DNA from: UBA1038 sp964481445
GTDB lineage: Bacteria; Bacillota; Clostridia; Christensenellales; Aristaeellaceae
Assembly (NCBI GenBank): GCA_964481445.1
Contig: CAYZTQ010000038.1
Location: forward strand, 1-18,472
Reading direction: 5' to 3'
DNA: 18,472 bases
The translations under genes were made by a program, and so were the position numbers. Position 1 is the stretch's first letter; each line of letters opens with the position of its first letter. Shown piece by piece: positions 14,653 through 18,472 of this stretch. The notes under the pieces were generated by a model. The model was not told the origin of the DNA. It saw only the letters and a list, made by a program, of their open reading frames with translations, and searched no databases.

Positions 14653-15492
14653 TCAGCCCTTGACGGCGCCGGCCATCAGGCCGTTGATCAGCTGTTTCTG
14701 CATGAAGATAAAGATGGACAGCGAGGGCACCAGCACCACCACGACGCCGGCCATCATCAGGCCGATCTGCTCGGAGTCGATATCATACAGCTGGCTGATG
14801 CCGATCTGTACCGTGCGCACCTTGTCGGAGTTGGTGACAAGCAGCGGCCAGAGGTATTGGTTCCACTGCAGAAGGAACACATACGCGCCCAGAGCGCCCA
14901 GCGCCGGCCTTGCCAGCGGTATAACGATGGTGGCGAGAAAGCGCCAGTTGTTGCAGCCGTCCAGCTTGGCGGCTTCGTGCAGCTCCTTGGCGAAGGTCAG
15001 GTAGTTCTGCCGCATCAGGAAGATGCCCATCGCCGAGCAGGCGTAGGGCAGTATCATCGCGTGATAGCTGTCCAGCCACCCCCAGCTGGAGACGGTCAGG
15101 TAGTTGGCGATGATGGTCGCCTCCCAGGGCACCATCATGGTTGCCAGTATGCACATAAAGACCAGGTTGCGGCCCCTGAACTCCAGAAAACTGAAGGCGA
15201 AGGCGGCCATGGAGCAGGTGGCCATCTGCAGGATGGTGACCGATCCGGCCACGATAAACGAGTTGATGATGTGGCGCGGAATGGCCGTCCTTGTGAAGAC
15301 ATGCGCATAAGAGATAAAATCCGTGCTGTTTGGCAGCAGACGGGTGTACAGCTGATCGGCGGGCGTCACGCTCATCATAAAGGTATACACGAGCGGCAGA
15401 ATAATGATGAACACAAAGGGAAGGTTCAGCCCCACGCGCAGCGCCGCGCTCCAGAAGTTTCTTTGCCTGCGGCTCATCGTTCTTTGCATCAT
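14653..15492 (-). CDS. ABC transporter permease, UgpE/MalG-like
   Basis: This is the second membrane subunit of the CUT1 importer. The 279-residue product has about six hydrophobic helices. The EAA loop at about 170-197 (ELHEAAKLDGCNNWRFLATI and the following IPLARPA) contacts the ATPase. The C-terminus, LINGLMAGAVKG, is typical of MalG/UgpE proteins. The start overlaps the stop of the first permease (ATGA). A second ATG follows directly, so the exact start is uncertain by one codon. AAGGAG is about 12 bases upstream. No cognate ATPase gene is present. Confidence 0.93.
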   Translation of the reverse strand: MMQRTMSRRQRNFWSAALRVGLNLPFVFIIILPLVYTFMMSVTPADQLYTRLLPNSTDFISYAHVFTRTAIPRHIINSFIVAGSVTILQMATCSMAAFAFSFLEFRGRNLVFMCILATMMVPWEATIIANYLTVSSWGWLDSYHAMILPYACSAMGIFLMRQNYLTFAKELHEAAKLDGCNNWRFLATIVIPLARPALGALGAYVFLLQWNQYLWPLLVTNSDKVRTVQIGISQLYDIDSEQIGLMMAGVVVVLVPSLSIFIFMQKQLINGLMAGAVKG

Positions 15493-16394
15493 TGGTAATG
15501 TACGCTCCTTCTCTCGGCCCGGAACTGCAGCAGGGTGACGGCCATGATGATGATAAACAGCACGATCGACCTTGCCGCGGCAGAACCGAAGCGGAAATTC
15601 CGGAAGGCGTCCAGATAGATGGAATAGACGATCACGTTGGTGGTTTCGTTGGGGCCGCCGCTCGTCAGCAGGCGCACCTGGGTAAAGGATTGAAACGCGC
15701 TGATAACGTTGATAATAATCTGGAAAAACAGCGTGGGGGAAAGGGCGGGCAGTGTGATGTGGCGCTGCTGGCGCCAGTAGCCCGCGCCGTCGATCGAGGC
15801 GCTTTCATATAGCTCGTCCGGTATGTTGCGCAGGCCGGCCGAGATAAAGATAAAGTTGATGCCGCTGGCCAGCCAGATGGAAATTACGCAGATGATGGGA
15901 AAGGCCCAGGCAGGGTCGTTCAGCCAGTTGGTGCTGGTGCCCGCCAGGCGGTTCACCAGCCCGATGGAAGGGTGAAAAATCATCTTGAAGCTCATGGCCG
16001 CCGCCGCCGACGCGATGGCGATGGGCATGGCGTAGATGGCTGAAGCAAAGGCGCGTCCGGGGAACTTTTTGGTGGTCATCAGGCTGGTGCTGAGACCCAC
16101 CAGTAGGCTTCCGAAGGCCACGAACAGCACGAAACGGATTGTGACCCACATGCTGTTCCAAAACGCGCCTGAGTATTTGCCCAGCAGTATATCCTGATAG
16201 TTCTTCACGCCGTAAAACACCTTTGGCAGGCCGTTGCGGTCTGTCAGATAGGTGCTTAGATGGATTGTTTTGAAGAAGGGATAGTACAGAAATATCGCGA
16301 AGACAAGCAGCGCGGGGAGCAGGAACAGCCAGGGCTCGATGGTTTCGTAGAAGGTCTTTTTCTTCCGTCTGATGGAAAGCGGTTGCTGCGACAT
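15489..16394 (-). CDS. ABC transporter permease, UgpA/MalF-like
   Basis: This is the first membrane subunit of the CUT1 importer. The frame is open further upstream, but the start is placed at the ATG at 16394 (MSQQPLSIRRKKK) because AGGAGG (16404-16399) sits just before it and the promoter lies in between. The product has 301 residues. About six membrane helices are visible, the first at residues 21-40 (PWLFLLPALLVFAIFLYYPF). The EAA motif lies at about 194-220 (ELYESASIDGAGYWRQQRHI, then TLPALSP). It is translationally coupled to the second permease. Substrate is unknown; the receptor suggests a phosphorylated polyol or an oligosaccharide. Confidence 0.93.
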   Translation of the reverse strand: MSQQPLSIRRKKKTFYETIEPWLFLLPALLVFAIFLYYPFFKTIHLSTYLTDRNGLPKVFYGVKNYQDILLGKYSGAFWNSMWVTIRFVLFVAFGSLLVGLSTSLMTTKKFPGRAFASAIYAMPIAIASAAAAMSFKMIFHPSIGLVNRLAGTSTNWLNDPAWAFPIICVISIWLASGINFIFISAGLRNIPDELYESASIDGAGYWRQQRHITLPALSPTLFFQIIINVISAFQSFTQVRLLTSGGPNETTNVIVYSIYLDAFRNFRFGSAAARSIVLFIIIMAVTLLQFRAERRSVHYQ

Positions 16395-16464
16395 TTTTCC
16401 TCCTGAGGCTCGGATTGCGGGATATTTGCCATGTTGAGGATTGGGTATTGACCTGTTTAAATTT

Positions 16465-16493
16465 ATCTTAGCAAGGCATTCCTCTCCTGTCAA
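16465..16493 (-). promoter_or_regulatory. Promoter of the Ugp-like transporter operon
   Basis: On the minus strand a perfect TTGACA (16493-16488), a 17-base spacer and TAAGAT (16470-16465) lie about 70 bases before the first permease start. Confidence 0.82.
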
Positions 16494-16580
16494 GAACGGT
16501 GAACTGGCGGAAATTGTACCATTTGCTTGATGCGTTTGTTGCGACAGGTCAAATGAATGACACATCTACGAAGTGGAAAT

Positions 16581-16610
16581 ATAAAAAAGCCTGCCGCAGG
16601 GACAGGCTTT
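16581..16610 (-). terminator. Rho-independent terminator of rplU-prp-rpmA
   Basis: On the minus strand AAAGCCTGTC (16610-16601) pairs with GGCAGGCTTT (16595-16586) over 10 bp with one G-T wobble around a 5-base loop. A T-rich tail follows (16585-16581). It is 17 bases past the rpmA stop. Confidence 0.9.
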
Positions 16611-16626
16611 CAAAGCATGTGAATGA

Positions 16627-16929
16627 TTACTGGGCCGCAGCCTCAGCCTCGGCCTGAGGATAGACGCTGACCTTTTTCTTGAACTTGCCGAAGTGCTCAA
16701 AGCGCACCACACCGTCGGCCACGGCAAACAGGGTGTCATCCTTGCCGAGGCCCACATTGAGGCCGGGATTCATTCTGGTGCCGCGCTGACGCACAAGGAT
16801 ATTGCCGGCCAGCACAAACTGACCGTCGGCGCGCTTGGCGCCCAGACGCTTGGAAGCGCTGTCGCGCCCGTTCTTGGTAGAGCCGCCGCCCTTCTTGTGG
16901 GCGAAAAGCTGAAGATTGATTCTCAACAT
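16627..16929 (-). CDS. rpmA: 50S ribosomal protein L27, with cleavable N-terminal extension
   Basis: L27 reaches the peptidyl transferase centre with its N-terminus. The start is the ATG at 16929, after GGAGG; an earlier in-frame ATG lies inside prp. The 100-residue product begins MLRINLQLF-AHKKGGGST. The first nine residues match the extension found in Bacillota and relatives, which the protease Prp removes after F9 to expose the functional AHKKGGG end. The core GRDSASKRLGAKRADGQFV and LVRQRGTRMNPG is typical. The C-terminus ends in an Ala/Glu-rich tail. The Prp gene is directly upstream, as expected. Confidence 0.97.
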   Translation of the reverse strand: MLRINLQLFAHKKGGGSTKNGRDSASKRLGAKRADGQFVLAGNILVRQRGTRMNPGLNVGLGKDDTLFAVADGVVRFEHFGKFKKKVSVYPQAEAEAAAQ

Positions 16930-16945
16930 GTTGATTTCCTCCGTT

Positions 16946-17269
16946 TCATTTAGGCAGCCCGGTCTCACCGAGCTTTAAGTGCGTGGGATAGGTCTCTTTC
17001 AGATCCTTCATGCCGCTTTCAAACACCCTGAAAATGGTCTGCGCCTCGGCGCTGGGGCTCTGCAGCCTGACTTCCAGCAGGGCATCCTTCTCCTTTACTT
17101 CCGGCTTCATCCCGGCCACGCGCTCCAGCGCGTTAGCGCAGGCGATGGAGAGGAAGGAGATGGCGGCACACACGATATCCTGCCCTGCCTCGGCGAACCC
17201 GGCGTGGCCGCTTACGCGGTAACCGGTGATTGTTCCGTCAGGCTGCTTGTACAGCAGGATGCTGGTCAT
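16946..17269 (-). CDS. prp: Ribosomal-processing cysteine protease Prp
   Basis: Prp (YsxB family) cleaves the N-terminal extension of L27. The 107-residue product carries the signature GHAGFAEAGQDIVCAAISFL, in which H22 and C34 are the expected catalytic pair, at the same positions as in the characterised S. aureus enzyme. It lies between rplU and rpmA, the conserved order. The ATG is only one base after the rplU stop, so coupling is likely. The gene is intact. Confidence 0.95.
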   Translation of the reverse strand: MTSILLYKQPDGTITGYRVSGHAGFAEAGQDIVCAAISFLSIACANALERVAGMKPEVKEKDALLEVRLQSPSAEAQTIFRVFESGMKDLKETYPTHLKLGETGLPK

Positions 17270-17270
17270 T

Positions 17271-17576
17271 TCAGCCCTTGATGCCGGTAATCTCTACCTT
17301 GGTGAAAGGCTGGCGATGGCCCTGCTTGCGGCGGTAGTTCTTCTTCGCCTTGTACTTATAGACAATGATCTTCTGGCCGCGGCCCTGCTGCAGCACCTTG
17401 CCGGTCACCTCGGCGCCTTCCACAAGAGGATTGCCCGCCTTCACGGTTTCTCCGCCGAGCATCAGCACGGGGAAGGAAACGGAGTCGTCAACCTGGTTGT
17501 CGAGTTTTTCGATGTAGATGATGTCTCCCTCGGAGACGCGATACTGTTTGCCGCCGGTCGCGATAATTGCGTACAC
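17271..17576 (-). CDS. rplU: 50S ribosomal protein L21
   Basis: L21 binds 23S rRNA in the large subunit. The start is taken as the GTG at 17576 because GGAGG lies 8 bases before it and MYAIIATGGKQYRV is the standard family N-terminus. Upstream in-frame ATGs lie in the leader RNA. The product has 101 residues, the normal length, and ends with KKNYRRKQGHRQPFTKVEI, the RNA-binding C-terminal motif. It is first in the rplU-prp-rpmA operon, behind a promoter and candidate leader. Confidence 0.96.
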   Translation of the reverse strand: MYAIIATGGKQYRVSEGDIIYIEKLDNQVDDSVSFPVLMLGGETVKAGNPLVEGAEVTGKVLQQGRGQKIIVYKYKAKKNYRRKQGHRQPFTKVEITGIKG

Positions 17577-17670
17577 TTGCAGCACCTCCATTACTTTACT
17601 CGCCGGGATCTGCAGGCATCTTTCAGCCACGAGGCAGCGCACACGCATTTAAGCCTCTCCCGAGCGGCTA
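17577..17670 (-). promoter_or_regulatory. Candidate L21 ribosomal protein leader
   Basis: About 95 bases separate the predicted start of transcription from the rplU GTG. The segment includes GTGGCTGAAAGATGCCTGCA (minus strand, around 17640-17615), which resembles what I recall of the conserved L21 leader core in Bacillota. No covariance search was possible, so this rests on position and partial similarity. Confidence 0.5.
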
Positions 17671-17676
17671 CCCCAT

Positions 17677-17705
17677 AAACTACCACAGACAAAGCCCTGT
17701 GTCAA
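17677..17705 (-). promoter_or_regulatory. rplU-prp-rpmA promoter
   Basis: On the minus strand a perfect TTGACA (17705-17700), a 17-base spacer and TAGTTT (17682-17677) are present. Confidence 0.75.
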
Positions 17706-17814
17706 TCTTTTTCCCATTTCGCGCGCTGCTGAAGCGCAGGCGGTATCATCGTTCACCTTACGGGAAACGCTTTGCGATTTTTGCGTCAGAGGGCAAAAAA
17801 GATGAAATTCGTGC

Positions 17815-17843
17815 TTGACAGAACGGCTGATATTTAATATTAT
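17815..17843 (+). promoter_or_regulatory. Promoter of the tRNA pair
   Basis: TTGACA (17815-17820), a 17-base spacer and TATTAT (17838-17843) lie about 30 bases before the first tRNA gene. Confidence 0.82.
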
Positions 17844-17871
17844 ATCTTCCGCAGTCTGAAACGGCTGCTGA

Positions 17872-17945
17872 TGGGGAATTGTGTAACGGCAGCACCTACG
17901 ACTCTGACTCGTATTGTCTAGGTTCGAATCCTAGTTCCCCAGCCA
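17872..17945 (+). tRNA. tRNA-Gln (anticodon CTG)
   Basis: The acceptor stem is TGGGGAA / TTCCCCA with U1-A72, the mark of bacterial tRNA-Gln. The D arm is GTGT / GCAC. The anticodon stem TACGA / TCGTA holds loop CTCTGAC, giving anticodon CTG for CAG codons. The T arm is CTAGG-TTCGAAT-CCTAG, followed by discriminator G and an encoded CCA. All stems pair fully apart from one wobble in the D arm. Confidence 0.95.
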
Positions 17946-17948
17946 TTT

Positions 17949-18024
17949 GCCTCCGTGGTCTAGTGGCCTAGGACACCGCCCTCTCAAGGCGGCAACACGG
18001 GTTCGAATCCCGTCGGAGGTGCCA
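17949..18024 (+). tRNA. tRNA-Glu (anticodon CTC)
   Basis: The acceptor stem is GCCTCCG / CGGAGGT, with a G1-U72 wobble as its first pair. The anticodon stem CCGCC / GGCGG holds loop CTCTCAA, giving CTC for GAG codons. The T arm is CGGGT-TCGAATC region with CGGG / CCCG, followed by discriminator G and an encoded CCA. It begins three bases after the tRNA-Gln gene, and both should come from one transcript. Confidence 0.94.
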
Positions 18025-18030
18025 AACGAT

Positions 18031-18062
18031 AAGCGTTGAGAAATCAGCGCTTTTATTGTTTT
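18031..18062 (+). terminator. Rho-independent terminator after the tRNA pair
   Basis: AAGCGTTGA (18031-18039), tetraloop GAAA and TCAGCGCTT (18044-18052) form a 9-bp stem with one wobble, followed by TTATTGTTTT. It starts 7 bases after tRNA-Glu. Confidence 0.88.
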
Positions 18063-18152
18063 ATCAGGATTTTCAACAGGTTTCGTGATGCGGGGGTTGC
18101 GCGCCGCCGCTTTTTGCGCAGGGGAAATCAGCGGGGATGCCCTGAACCGGAA
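18063..18152. other. GC-rich spacer between tRNA terminator and the partial gene
   Basis: No gene is supported here. CCTGAACCG occurs at 18141-18149 and again at 18167-18175, a 9-bp direct repeat flanking the candidate start. This may be chance. Confidence 0.3.
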
Positions 18153-18472
18153 ATGGACAGGGGGAGCCTGAACCGCGTGGACATCGGCAAAGAGCTGGCC
18201 GACAGCTACAGAACCGTGATGCGCAACAAGCAGTATTATCAAGTAATATATCAGGTAGCAGATAGATTCTTTGAGAGAAAGACAGTAATCAAAAATATAA
18301 ACAGAGGCGATATATTCTACGATATAACAAAAATAGAAGACATTACCAATTCGTTTACGGCTAAATACGGGGGGAACCCGCAATACCGAGATCTTGGTAA
18401 TGCCTCTATCGAAAGTATACCCGCTAAGGGGAGTAATAGTCAAGCGAAAAACAGCGAGCGTGAAACCGAGAA
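18153..18472 (+). CDS. Partial unrecognised protein, open to the window end
   Basis: The frame from the ATG at 18153 has no stop in 106 codons and leaves the window. I do not recognise the family. The predicted start reads MDRGSLNRVDIGKELADSY, then a hydrophilic region with RGDIFYDITKIEDI. It ends in an Asn/Ser/Lys/Glu-rich stretch like a linker in a long multidomain protein. No good ribosome binding site precedes the ATG, and the frame is also open upstream to the tRNA terminator. It may therefore be a broken gene or a fragment. Codon use shifts from GC-ending to ATA, AGA, GTA and CAA at about codon 28. Bases 18241-18360 hold 36 G+C of 120 (30%), unlike the rest of the window. Confidence 0.45.
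   Translation, partial: MDRGSLNRVDIGKELADSYRTVMRNKQYYQVIYQVADRFFERKTVIKNINRGDIFYDITKIEDITNSFTAKYGGNPQYRDLGNASIESIPAKGSNSQAKNSERETE

Noticed and set aside
13437..14663. Plus-strand open frame (408 codons) opposite the UgpB-like gene
   Set aside because: Shadow frame; no ribosome binding site and no family motif, and it crosses the intergenic region.
16395..16565. 57-codon N-terminal extension of the first Ugp-like permease
   Set aside because: It covers the promoter and leader; AGGAGG points to the ATG at 16394 and the extension does not look like a permease N-terminus.
17931..18443. Minus-strand open frame of 170 codons covering tRNA-Glu and the region after it
   Set aside because: Its C-terminal part (DGIRTRVAALRGRCPRPLD) is the antisense translation of a tRNA gene, a well-known false annotation; the rest has no ribosome binding site or recognisable motif.
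1..18472. CRISPR array, transposase, integrase or restriction/defence genes
   Set aside because: No regularly spaced repeats and no protein with such motifs were seen in any supported frame.

Overview
The window looks like chromosomal DNA of a moderately GC-rich low-GC-type Gram-positive lineage (Bacillota, Clostridia-like). The evidence is an L27 with the cleavable N-terminal extension beside its Prp protease, a CdaA/CdaR c-di-AMP module, a CsoR/CopA/CopZ copper cluster, AGGAGG ribosome binding sites and several TTG/GTG starts. The exact genus cannot be read from the sequence. Two solute-binding proteins with SPase I-type rather than lipoprotein signal peptides are unusual for a monoderm and may point to a particular clostridial branch.

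Layout: (1) 1-1313, minus strand: rplJ-rplL with its own promoter, an L10-type leader and a terminator. (2) 1379-2412, plus strand: rplM-rpsI, transcribed divergently from rplJL; the two TTGACA boxes bound a 42-bp dyad-symmetric segment. (3) 2643-6754, plus strand: a ChvE/GguA/GguB-type monosaccharide ABC transporter with a strong promoter and a hairpin-plus-U-tract between the binding protein and the ATPase. (4) 10323-6773, minus strand: a probable four-gene operon of cdaA, cdaR, an unrecognised membrane protein with a long Pro/Tyr/Gln-rich tail, and a MazG-like pyrophosphohydrolase. (5) 10365-13238, plus strand: copA-csoR-copZ, with a CsoR-like palindrome inside the copA promoter. (6) 16493-13260, minus strand: a Ugp-like three-gene ABC importer lacking an ATPase. 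(7) 17705-16581, minus strand: rplU-prp-rpmA. (8) 17815-18062, plus strand: tRNA-Gln(CTG) and tRNA-Glu(CTC), three bases apart, with promoter and terminator. (9) 18153 to the end: an open frame running off the edge whose composition becomes AT-rich, directly after the tRNA genes.

Most of the window is housekeeping and nutrient uptake: ribosomal proteins, two sugar/polyol importers, copper efflux and second-messenger synthesis. The copper genes form a self-contained circuit: CsoR probably represses the promoter, CopZ carries Cu(I) and CopA exports it. The least explained parts are the third gene of the cdaA operon, which sits where glmM is often found, and the AT-rich partial gene after the tRNAs, which may be the edge of an integrated element. 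No CRISPR array, insertion sequence or clear new defence system is visible.
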